From contig NC_064007.1 of assembly GCF_932276165.1 (NCBI RefSeq), forward strand, positions 6,520,001 through 6,584,000: a DNA stretch of 64,000 nucleotides. Reading direction: 5' to 3'. This stretch comes from Plutella xylostella. Taxonomy: Eukaryota > Arthropoda > Insecta > Lepidoptera > Plutellidae. Below are positions 36,601 to 48,600 of this stretch, piece by piece. A program made the position numbers and the translations under genes. The notes under the pieces were generated by a model. The model ran no database searches. It was not told where the DNA came from and worked only from the letters and a program-made list of their open reading frames with translations. The first letter of the stretch is position 1. Every line of letters begins with the position of its first letter.

Positions 36601-39600
36601 ATAGTTTTTTCTTTTCGGAATCCCTTTTGTTCTTCTATTAGGATACTATATTTGTTGAGGTAGGATAATAGCGCCCTGTAGATAATTGTTTCAAAAACTT
36701 TAGAGAAAATAGATATTTTAGCTATTGGTCGGTAATATTTCATGCTATGACTATCCTCTTTCTTAAAAATTGGCTTAACAATTACAGGTTTAAGCTTTTC
36801 TGGGTATATGCCGTTGTCGATACATAAATTCATAATGTGGCTAAGATGGCCTGAAATTTCTGTGGAAACTAACTTGATTGCTTTTGTGCCTTTTAAAACT
36901 TTCATGCATGAGAGTTACTTGTTGTTGCAGCTGTTCTACCGACGATGCAAGTATGACTTGATCGTCAGCATACAGGAAACAATTAAGAAGCAACTCTCCT
37001 ATTCGCAAACCTCTTTCGTCATCTTTCATATCCTTGAGACAACTATCCATAAATAAATTAAACAGCCAAGGCGAAGCCACACATCCCTGTCTAACACCTC
37101 TGTGGATACCAAACCAGTCAGTGTAGGCTCCGTTTATCCTGACACACGCACTAGATTCCCTATAAAGGGACCCCAGTGCCCGCGTCAGGTGGCCAGACAC
37201 TCCATAAACGGATAGTGTCTCCCATAAATCATTCCTCCTCACTCTATCATAAGCCACAGAACACCTTTTGCTGCTTTGCAAGGACTTTTTCTGTGACGCT
37301 TCGTAGAGAAAAGACTTGATCCGTACATCCCATCCCCTTTCGAAAACCACCTTGCACATCCCAGATCTTTTCTTCGGTCTCTTTCACTACCCTTTCAATC
37401 AATATTTTTGCATACAATTTACCAACTATACTTAAGAGGCTGATGCCGCGGTAACTGTTGCAGGTCTGGAGCGATACTTTTCCTTTGTTGTAGTCCCTCA
37501 TGATTTTTGCCACTTGTGGTCGTGTCCGTTGTTTCATGCCAAAAGTCGTCGTTGAGGGAGTCCGGTTATTTTCGCTTCTTGTTAAAGGTTTCATAATCGG
37601 TTGAAGTTTAAGGGTGTGCAGGTGATTAGCCCACAGCACCCCGATCACGACGATGGGGCTGCCATCTGTGCGTCCGTGCCCGCAGAGCCAGTCTGTTTAG
37701 GGGGTACCCCAAGGCTTCTGGCAGCCTGAGTGGTTTCATACGGAGTGTACTTCTCCGGCCTGTTGGTCCGCGGGAACTATTTCGTCGCAGTCGTAGAACA
37801 ATGACGGATCTGCAAAACAGCAACTTTACAGGAGAGCCAGTTAAAGTTTTTAAACAACGTTTTGTTCGATAAAATGAAAACGGCTGAAGCAATTCATTTG
37901 AAATTTGGTCACATTATTATACGAATGGACTTTTGCAATATAGCCTGTATAATTAGTCTGTAATAAGTCTAGGTTTCCTGAAAAATCAGATAGGTCATTG
38001 TTCTATGTATCCTACTATGTCGCATTATATGATACGTCGTTTTTTTACGGACTTTTATTGCGTATCTAATGGCGTATTATACTTTTCGTCGTTGTTTTAG
38101 GGAATATATGGAAAAATTCAAAGACGGATCTTTAAATAACCCATTTAGGAGGGTGCTGATTGCGCTATATTATTTTTTGTTTAGGTCCTATTTTTTTTTA
38201 CAAAATACAATTATTTTATAAAATGTTTTTTGAAGACCCCATTGTGTCCAAGCATCAGTCAATAATCATCCAATGCTAAACATAGGCCTCTCCCAAGGAG
38301 CTTGTGGAGACTCGGTCCTCGGGCTTCCTCATCCAGCCACTACTGGCTACCAGCCTACGGTTGTCCTTATTTGTGACTCGAGAATTCGTCGACCCCAACG
38401 GTTATCGGTTCTTCGTCAGATATAGCCAGCCCACTGCCACTTCAGCTTGCACATTTTGACAGCTATGTCGGTAACCTTAGTCCTCTGACGGATACCCTCA
38501 TTTCTGATATCATCAGAGAAACCCCAAGCATAGCACGCTGAGTGACTTTAAATCGGTGGACCAGTACTACCGTCAGTGCCCACCTATCTGCCCCATACGT
38601 CATCACTAGCAAGATGCACTGGTTTAAGAAGACTTTTGTCTTCAGGCTCTAATGATAAAAGTCTTCTTCTCTGATCAGGGATGGCCGAGGAGAATATGTG
38701 ACGGAGTTTCCCAACTCAATTGTGACATTTGTGACCCTTTGCTGGGCAAAGGTCTCTTCCTGGGTCTTCCAGCTATCCCTGTTCATGGCCTCCTCATTCC
38801 AGTTCCTACTAAACACGTCTAGGTCATCCCGTTATCTTCTTCTGGGTCTGCCCCTGTGCCGGCGGCCGTTATCGGCTACCCATTTGGTAGCATTTTTACC
38901 CTACCTATCCAGCTGCATACGACAGACGTGCGCCGCCCAGTCTCACTTCAGTTTGGCGGTCTTAGCACCCACGACGAAGGACGCTATCTCGCCCAAATAA
39001 ATTACTCATTGACATATTGTATTTCCTGCCTATCTACCTCAACCCTACGTTTCGTGCTGTTGGTCATGTCTGTTGTCTTCGAACGGTTCACCTTTAGTCC
39101 AACTTTAAGGCTTGCCGTGGATAGCTCTCGCAACATTTGTTGAAGCTCGGGCGTTGAGTGGGAGAATAGGGCAATATCGTCCGTTTTTATGGAGAAGTAA
39201 GTATAATGTGAGAATTACAGAATTTACAGGGAATTTTCCTAAAGGAAATTAATACGTGAATAAAGTGGGCTCACATATTTTTAAGAGGAAAAGCCCCAGT
39301 ATCAATCAAATGCTGGTGATTGTGAAACAGCTGAGGAAAATTATTATCCCCAAGCAGTTCAAGATGATCCTTTCATAGCTACGGATAAGATGATACCAAT
39401 TTCCTTAATTATTTACTGCCCGCAAACAGTAAATTCACTGCTGTCCGATCACGTTGACTCTCCCGCGATGCCATTCACCCCTAGAACTAGAGAATTTACT
39501 GACTGTGGTCAGTCAATGAAGGAAATTGCTGTCATCTTATCCGTAGCCATGTAAGGATCCTCTCAAACTGCTTCGCGATGGTCATTATCCTCAGCTGTTT

Positions 39601-42600
39601 GACAATCACCAGCATTCGGTTGATGCTAGGACTTTCCCTTTGCAGTTGATGTAACGGTAGAAATTTAGTGTTTGATTTGGATTCTGCGGCTGACTTGGTT
39701 TGTATGTTTGGTAACTCATGCAAATGGCTGGAAAAACATAATCCCAAACCTACCCGCATGGTACCGTGCTCCCATCGTCACCTGCCTCTGGCAGTAGAGT
39801 TGATGAACAAAAAAAGTACTTAAGTACATAATTTTACATTGTTTTTTAGCACATAGTTTTAAAAACATAATAAATTAGGAAAAATATACTGAAAAATCAT
39901 AAATTTATTTATTTTCCATTGAAAATACGTAATATTATGAAAGAACAACGACGTATCCTAAAATAATTCCAAAGAATAACGACGGTTATCTACACACGTC
40001 TACCACTTATTCATAGAACAATGACGGTATATACAAAACACCAATAGTTAGGACAAAGAACATAGTCGCATTTGAAATTTCCGTCACTAAATTTAACAAA
40101 CAAACAATATTGTTTTTTTAATACACCGTACCTAATTATAACTAACTTCTCAATGATTTTAGCGAAAACTAGGGCTTTCATTTTTTTTAAACAAAGTTCC
40201 ATGAATAACGACGGATTTAAGAGACCGTCTTTGTTCTATGGGAGAAGTATTAAAAAAATATTTACTTGGAAAACAGAACTTTTTAAATAATAATTATAGC
40301 AAAAAAACATTTTAAGTACTCATTACGTGTTCCATGTGCTCCTACAGAGAACAATGACAGAACAAACAAACCGTCGCGCGGGAGCGGGTCGCGGGGGGTG
40401 AGGGTGACCGCGGAACATCGACGGGACGGCACAAGCGCCTATGTTCTACGCGAAAAAATCAAAACCGTCAGTGTTCGACTCTGTATTTCGCTTATTATAA
40501 AAGATTTTAAAAAAAACTTTTGTTGTATAGGTAAATAATGAAATTTTAAAGAAGAATCTGCAATAATCCGAAAATCGAAAAAAATCAGATCCGTCACTGT
40601 TCTACGACTGCGACGATTTTATTTCATTCCTACCCTGCTACAGAAGTAGACGGGCGTGCCCCTATCCGCCACCTGGGGACGCGTCTCCTAGGAGTGAGGC
40701 TCTCCCGAAGACTTTTCCTTTATACAAAGGAACTATGACCGCTCTGCACCAGTCGCGTGGCACCGTACCGCAACGCTAGCACTCATTGAAGAGTTGGTAA
40801 AGCTCACTTGCAGCCACTCCACCTCCCGCTCTTAGCATCTCTAAAGATACCCTATCATACACGGCCGATTCGCCAACTTTCATTCTTTTTAATGCATCCA
40901 TAATTTCTTTCATACTTATCTTGTATTCCTCATCTATAATTCTTTCACTTTCTACCTCTACATCACTTACAGTCATACAATCTGTGCTTTCAAACAAACT
41001 TTCAAAATATTCTTTCCATCTTTTAAGGACTTTATTTTCATCATTCAAAACATCTCCATTTTCATCCCTTAACGCATCCAGATTTGTATTCTCTGACTTC
41101 CCTCGAGCCTTTCTTACCAACTTCCAGAACAATTTAATGTTCGCTCGAAAGTTGTCAGAAAATTTTCTATCACATTCATCTTTTAATGCCTTTTTCTTCC
41201 TTTCAATCACTTCTTTTACTTTTTTCTTTAGTAAAACATACTTTTCACGAATCTCTTTCATTTCATCTTCCATTCCCTGATTTCCTTGCATTCTGTTGTT
41301 GGCTTTTTTAGACAACAAATCCAACCATGCCATCTTCTTTTCATTCACTACCTTTTTGCATTCATCATCCCACCAAGTAAGCTCCCTCTTACCACTCTTC
41401 TTTCTTTTATTCACTCCACATAATTTCACCTTCGTATTTACTAAATTGTCTTTCAAACGCTTCCATTTTTCTTCTAAATCATTTTCATCTAAGATATTAG
41501 TGCTCTCTAAGTTTTCTTTCAAACTTCTTCTATACTCTTCACTTACTACATCATCTTGCAATTTTTCTACTTTGATACGCTCTAAATTTGTTGTTGATAC
41601 TTGAGGTCGGTGTCGCCAATAATTAAACAGACCACGAATCCGGCTTTCAAATTCAAATTCAAATAGTTTAATCGACGTAAAATTTTACGATTATTTGTCG
41701 ATAGTCATCTACCACCATTTCACAAAGGCCCCGTCATTGAGAAGGAAAGAAATGGCGAAAGAAACTCCTCGAGCATCTTTTCAACTTTTTCCTTATAATC
41801 TATTACAATTTTTACTTATATCTAGTACCTACAATTTTACTTAAGTACCTATATCAATTTCATTTTTTCAATAGCCTTAGCTGAGGTGGACAAGACCACG
41901 CGTTTTTGTCGTTTAAATAATCATTTATACTATAGTAAGCTTTACTACATAATGTAGCTTTAACATAATTCTAAAATTTTTGCTCAGTAAGGTTTATTGC
42001 TTCATTTGATAATTTATTATAAAAGCGTATACAGTTCCCCATGAATGATGTGTTTGTTTTCGAAAGTCTGAGTGTGGGGAAAAGCAACTTATTTTTGTTT
42101 CTGGTCTCAATACCGTGAGTGGCTCCTACTTTACTAAATGAATTTAAGTTTTTACGAACATACATAATATTTTCATAAATATATTGGCATGGAACAGTAA
42201 GTATACCTATTTCCTTAAACGTATCTCTTAATGAAATTCTAGACCCTAATACATATATGGCTCGAATTGCTCGTTTTTGCAGAACAAAGATTTGATTAAT
42301 GTCAGCCGCTCGTCCCCACAATAGAATTCCGTAAGACATAACACTATGAAAATAACTAAAATACACAAGCCTGGCTGTATGTACATGTGTTAACTGTCTA
42401 ATGGTTCTAACCGCATAAGCTGCAGAACTTAATCTACCGGCTATCCTCTCAATATGGGGTCCCCATTGCAACTTTGAGTCAATTGTAATACCCAGGAATA
42501 CCGTTTCATTTACTAACTCTAGCTTATCGTTATTCAATGTCAAATATGTCTCTACTTGTCTTACATTAGGCAAAGTGAATTTAATACATTTTGTTTTCTT

Positions 42601-45600
42601 GGAGTTAAGAGCTAAATTATTTACAGTGAACCAATTAGCAACTATGGAAAGAGTACTGTTTGCATTGTCAAAATTGACTTCTTGTCGCTTCAACTTAAAT
42701 ATAAGTGAAGTATCATCAGCAAACAGTACTATCTCACATAATTTATCTACCAAAAACGGTAAATCGTTAACGTATACAAGAAACAAGAATGGTCCTAAAA
42801 TCGAGCCTTGGGGAACACCCATACTGACAGGACAGCCAGCCGAACGCACTCCATTTATGTCAACTAGTTGAGTTCTGTTGCTCAAGTATGATTCCAATAA
42901 TGTAAGAGCTTTGCCAGTTAGCCCATAATATTTAAGTTTCATAAGTAGAGTGGCATGATCCACACAATCAAATGCTTTCGATAGATCGCAAAATACACCC
43001 ACAGCATCAAGACGTTCCTCCCAAGCACTAAATATGTGTTTGACCAACGCGACACCAGCGTCAGTTGTAGATCGACCTTTGGTGAAACCGAACTGTTGGT
43101 TATGGAGAAGGCCGTGAATACTAAAGTGCGAAAGCATTTGATGCAGCATAATTTTTTCAAATATTTTACTCAGTACTGTCCAAACATGGCGCCGAAGCGT
43201 CGAAAACGAGTTGCGAGCCGCTGGACTAAGCTGGAGTGAGGCCAAAAGGACAGCCGAAGATAGGTGGAAGTGGCGGACGTTAGTGGAGACCCTCTGCACC
43301 TCTGGGGTGCCATAGGACTGCAGCAACAACTGGCAAAACTGATACAGGCCTAAAATTATTGGGATCATTTTTCTCACCAGATTTAAAAAGCGGTATTAGT
43401 TTACTAAGTTTCATCAAATCGGGGAATACACCGACCTCAATGCATCTGTTAAAAAGATTAGCCAAGTGGGGTGCTAGGATATCAATAACATGACTAATAA
43501 CTTTAACGGACATGCCCCATAAATCTTCTGTCATTTTTAAATTGAATTCTTTATTAGTGGTAATTATGGTCTGTGTATTTATACCATGAAATTGAAAGTC
43601 GAGACCGCAAGGCGGTGCATTCCCTCTTAGCAAACGTTCAGCTTCAGCGCAAGATGAATCAAGGTTCTCAGTTGTAGCTATCGGTATACTACGGAAAAAA
43701 TCTTCAAAGACGGAAGCCACTTCTTCACTAGATGAAACAATTTTATCATTAATTTTAAGTTCAAAATTTAAATCACGTGGTTTATTCTTCCCGGTTTCAG
43801 TATTAATGATATTCCATACGGTTTTAATCTTGTTATTAGAGTTTTTAATCTTTCTATTTATATAATCTGATTTAGCTTGGTGGCAAACGGCTTTGAATAT
43901 CTTTGTATATTTCTTTACATAATCTCTAAAGTTATCGTCATGAGTAAATGTACACACGCTGTTCATAGAGATCATATAATTTACGTCTGCTCTTATAAAT
44001 TCCCGATGTTGCCCAGTCATTAAGACTTAGTTTACAATTAACATCTACTTCTTTCTTAGTGAACACGTTTTCAAATTCTTGAGACAAACCTTGAAATATT
44101 TCCTTAAAGGCATCATTGGGATTTCTTTTAGAGCTTCTACAGTAGCCAAGTTTACTGTTCAATCGAGATTTAAACTTATCAATTCTGTATGATGTTACTG
44201 GTCTGAACTTGAAAGTGGCTGACTTACGTTCAAAAGTACAAGGAAACGTAATAATTTTCCCACTGTGGTCGGATGGTAAACAATTGATTACAGAATGATT
44301 AGTAAAATCACAATTACAGTAAATATTGTCAATACAAGTGGCTGAGGTGGGAGTAATTCTGGTAGGTTCCAGGAAGACATTACATAAATTATATGACTTG
44401 AACAAATTAATTATACAACATTTCATAGAAGTCTCAACTAATAAATCAATATTAAAATCTCCCACCACGACCACTTGTTTTGAGCTCTTAGATAAGATGG
44501 TAAAACTATCCTCCATCACTTTCTCAAATACTTTATAGTCAGAAGAGGGGGGCCTCTACACGCTTAAAATTATATACTTGTCCATCTCAACACAAGCTAG
44601 TTCAGCTATTCTTTCGACCGATAATTTTACAATATCTTTCCTATCCTTACATTTTAAAATTTTCTTTACAAATATTAATGATCCTCCTTTGTCTAACGAT
44701 TTCCTATTAAATGAGCTAATAACATTGTAATTTTTTACATTAAAATTCATGTGTTCATTCATTCATTCATTCAATATGTCCACCATAGAGCTATTCCGAG
44801 CTGCGACTTCCCGGGCCCAAGTGGCCATAATGATAGCCGACCTACGATAGTAGATGGCACTTGAAGAAGAAGAAGAAAATTCATGTCATCATTTTTAAGG
44901 TGATGCTCAGTAATACAAATTATGTCTATGTCGTATTGTTCTAAAAATAACTCTAGCATTAGAAGTTTGCGAGAAAGCCCCTGAATGTTCTGGTGTACAA
45001 CTCTCAGTTGCTCATCTCTTGTCGTGCATGGCAGTTTAAATTTACATTAGTATTACTACTAACTATCGTATCAGTTGGTCCTACTTCTGTTATACTACTT
45101 ATAACAGGGTCATAAATATTGTAAGCTAACAATTTAGCTATCTGTCGCTTATAAAACTTAGGTACAAATAATGTACTCTTGGTCAAAATAAAATTGTGAA
45201 TAAATTTATTTGTATCGAAATACATCATCTGTTCCCTATGACCAAATGTCATGTTAAATATCAACATATTTAACTCATGTATCTGAGTGTTCTGCTTATG
45301 AGACCGTGAAGCGGAATAGGGAAAAGCACAGATTATCGTTTTCTTGATTTCCATGGTAGAAAGGGCGTCATAGCATCTTATTAAGTCATTTTCTGTCACA
45401 TCTAAGCTGTTTTCTAAAAAATGAAAATGAAAATGAAAAAGTATTTATTTAACCAACTTAACAATCTGACACCTTAAAAGTAATAATAATGTTTTATTGG
45501 TTACATGGCTTCCATAGTAGGTGTGAACCTGTGTTATGGACGCCAGTTTCCTCTTAGCAGGTTTATATAAATCTAGGCGTCTTACACGTATAACAAAATA

Positions 45601-48600
45601 AAGTTAAATGGTAAATAGGTACAATAAGAAAATATAAGTTATATAACGAAAAACGACTGGATTTGCCGATGACAATGGAGAATTTTTTAAGTTTGGGATG
45701 AGATTCAGTTAAGTATAATTAGGTTTAAAAAAACTGGGAAAAAAGATTATGTACATGTCAAAATAAGTGATTCTGTTTCAATGTAGTTTAAAGTCAGAAG
45801 ATGATCCAAAAGAGCCTTTTTACATTTTGTGTAGGTCATGGAATAGAACTTAACTACTGCATTTAGCTTATTGTAGAGAAAAGGAGCCAGGAAATAATGC
45901 TGTTTCTGAATGTAACTCGTTCGAGTTGGGGGGACATTACAAATTTTGTAGTTACGACGAGCAGAAACAAATAATGTTTTATCATATGGGACAATAAGAT
46001 GGTGATTTACTATAGTATGGTAAATAAAAATTTGTCGGACTGTGAGGACTTTACATGTTGAATACAAAAGATTTGTTGGATACCTAAATGGTTTGGAAGT
46101 CATTACTTTTAGTACTGATCTCTGTGCTCGTTCTAGTTGGATAATGAACGTTTTACAACAGCCGCCCCAAACCGAAATGCAATAATTTATTAAAGAGTAG
46201 CAGAGGGCGTAATACAACATATTTAAGATTTTTAAGTCCGCGATGCCACGTAGTCGCCTAAACACCCAGATCATTTTTCGAACTCTTGAAGTAGTCATAT
46301 CTACGTGTGCCTTCCAACGTAGTTTATCATCTATATCCAAGGTAATAAATTAACAATACTAATGTAGTGTTTGCACTGTATTGTCCTGACAAAATTCTAT
46401 CTACAATTTGGTTATAAGAAGCCCCTGGCATACATAAATATTAATGACTTTTTGTTTAAGATAGTCATTTAACATGTGACCCATTTTGCTACCTAGCTTA
46501 TCTGAGAAGACAATTGTCTCATAAGGAGCTTCTCGAAGCAGGCAGGTACTCGGTGTTGAAGACAGGGCAATCTCGGACCGGTCGCACGGTGACGGGCTGC
46601 TCGTCGGGACGGCTGGCTCGTCGTTGCAGACTGTAGTAGCTGGCTCGTCGTTGCAGGCTGTACTAGCTGGCTCGTTCACATGAAGAGTGCAGGCTGGTGG
46701 CAGCTGAGTGTCAGTTAGTAGGACACTACTCGTTGCGACGGCGGGCTCGTTGTTGCAGGTTATAGTAGGTGGCTGAATCTCATCAGGGGGGCAGGCAGAT
46801 GGCAGCTGATGTAGCTGAGTGTCAGTTGGTAGGACACTGTCTGCTGCTGGTGCTGTTCAGGTGAAGCACTCTGGTTGAACCCCGAAAGAGGTGCCGACAT
46901 CTGGGGACTGGTGGTTTTATCCCCACAGTATGGCGTACGGGTACTATTTAGGGCAGACTCTAAGTTGACCAGTCTGCGCTGCAACATTGCCATGTTCATC
47001 TCGTAGTAGCTGTTGCATTCCGAAAGGTCCTGCCTATGGACTAAAATATCCTTCTCATACTTATGGACCAGTAGTCCAAGTCTAACATTTTCTTCTTTTA
47101 TAGATTTCATTGGTTTTTGGAACTTTCTCAAAGTATGTTGACATCTCTTTATAGATCTGTTGATTTTACAGTATTTTTTCCGTTTATTCGCACCGATAAT
47201 CTTGGGTGTCACTTTGTGTTCGCAGGGTTCTTTGCAAGGTGTAGTGAGGTCTATGGTAGGTACTGCTTTACATTGTGAGTTGATCAGTTCCTCATACAAA
47301 GCGATGGTTTTATCATTTTCATCCCGCTCTTGCTCTTCATTCCGTCTTTGGAGCTCTCCGTTGGCCTCAGCCAGCTGTTGTTCCAGGCTGTGGATTTGCG
47401 ACAGAGTAGCTTCATGGATGTTCTGGCACTGCTGGTATGACCTCAGTAGACCATTGAGCTCATCACACTTGCCTTGCAGATCTTGGTACTGGATATCCTG
47501 TTCTACTAATTGGTTTTTTAGCACTGTGTTCTTTTTTAAGATGCACTCAAATTCCATTTCATTTTCATCCCGTTCCTTCATGAGTTGGTCGGTCAGTTCA
47601 CGGGATGCTTTGAGGTCCTCCAGGGCTGTCCTCAGCCGGAGTTCCAGGTCACGGGTATGTGCCTTGCTTCGGGACATCATCTTGGTTTTGTCTGAAAAAA
47701 CACGGGGTGCTACGGTAGTATATCGGTATAGAATATGGGGTGAATAGTCAGAGCACCAGATAGGGCTTATTTTTCAGGGTTTTAGTTACAGAACAAATGT
47801 TACAGTAACAAATGTTTATTCATGAAGTTACTGATAATTTATAAGCAATTTGGTAGTAGTAGAATTCAAATTGTAACTGATTTTCACTATTCACATTTAT
47901 ACTTTGAGTAAGCTAAAAATAGGTACCTAATTTAGTTATTTGTTGACTAGTCTAATAAAAGGATGTTTTGTTAGTTATCTATGTAACAAGTACAGGCATT
48001 CAAATTCACTTCCACATATAAGTCAAGTGAACCGAGCACACAAGTCATAGAAGGATTTAATTCCCTATTCCTAAACCAGGACTACCTACTAGACTACAGG
48101 GATGGGGAGCAGGTAATGTTAGAAGGGAATATTCCTAAATAAAAAATTTACTTATAAAATGTTGTTTGAACTATTTGATCCTATGTATTGTGGTAAAATT
48201 TGAAATTAAACAATGAGACGGGACAGGGAGACTACAGTTTAGTTTAGGATAAACTAAGTTACTAGGTTTTAAATAGTAAAGATGAGATTGAGAAGAGAAA
48301 TAAAAATAACTAAAAAACTAAGTTAAATACCTACTTATTAGAAAGAAAAGGAAAGTAAAACGGCAAAGAAAGTTAGAATATCTTAATTTAAACTAAGTAT
48401 AAAGGCTAAAGGGAGGGAAAACTAGATAATTTTACACAATACTCGCCTGATAATTCGTTGGAAATTTGAAGTTTGACAGGTTATAGGTGGTTCCAATTTC
48501 AACCTCATCAATGTGGTAAAAAACTTGTCTTGAGGCTCAAACTTCACTTGTTACACACTTATTTTAAATACATCTATACAATTACACTAATTTTAAGCTA

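Larger units (their letters stand above)
37487..40710. mobile_element. 3.2-kb insertion in the RTE with an 11-bp target duplication
   Basis: ACTTTTCCTTT occurs at 37476-37486 and 40711-40721, and removing one copy restores the RTE phrase VPLYKGK. Inside, a 30-bp inverted repeat with one mismatch (37783-37812 and 40587-40617; CGTCGCAGTCGTAGAACA) encloses many copies of AGAACAATGACGG in both orientations (for example 37797, 37993, 39944, 39975, 40015, 40203, 40350). No transposase is visible. The terminal 300 and 90 bp outside the inverted repeat are unexplained. Confidence 0.6.
41971..44959 (-). pseudogene. LINE-B ORF2: endonuclease-reverse transcriptase
   Basis: The endonuclease shows DIDIICITEHHLKNDDM (about 44900), VVVGDFNIDLLVE (about 44470) and CLPSDHSGKI (about 44270). 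The reverse transcriptase shows PNNFRPVSVLPVVAAV (about 43350), CDLSKAFDCVDHATL, MGVPQGSILGPFLFLVYVND and EIVLFADDTSLIF. The frame is broken by a 123-bp insert at 44753, a frameshift near 44540, another near 43980 and a 142-bp insert at 43179. The last 400 codons are intact. Clade not decided. Confidence 0.8.
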
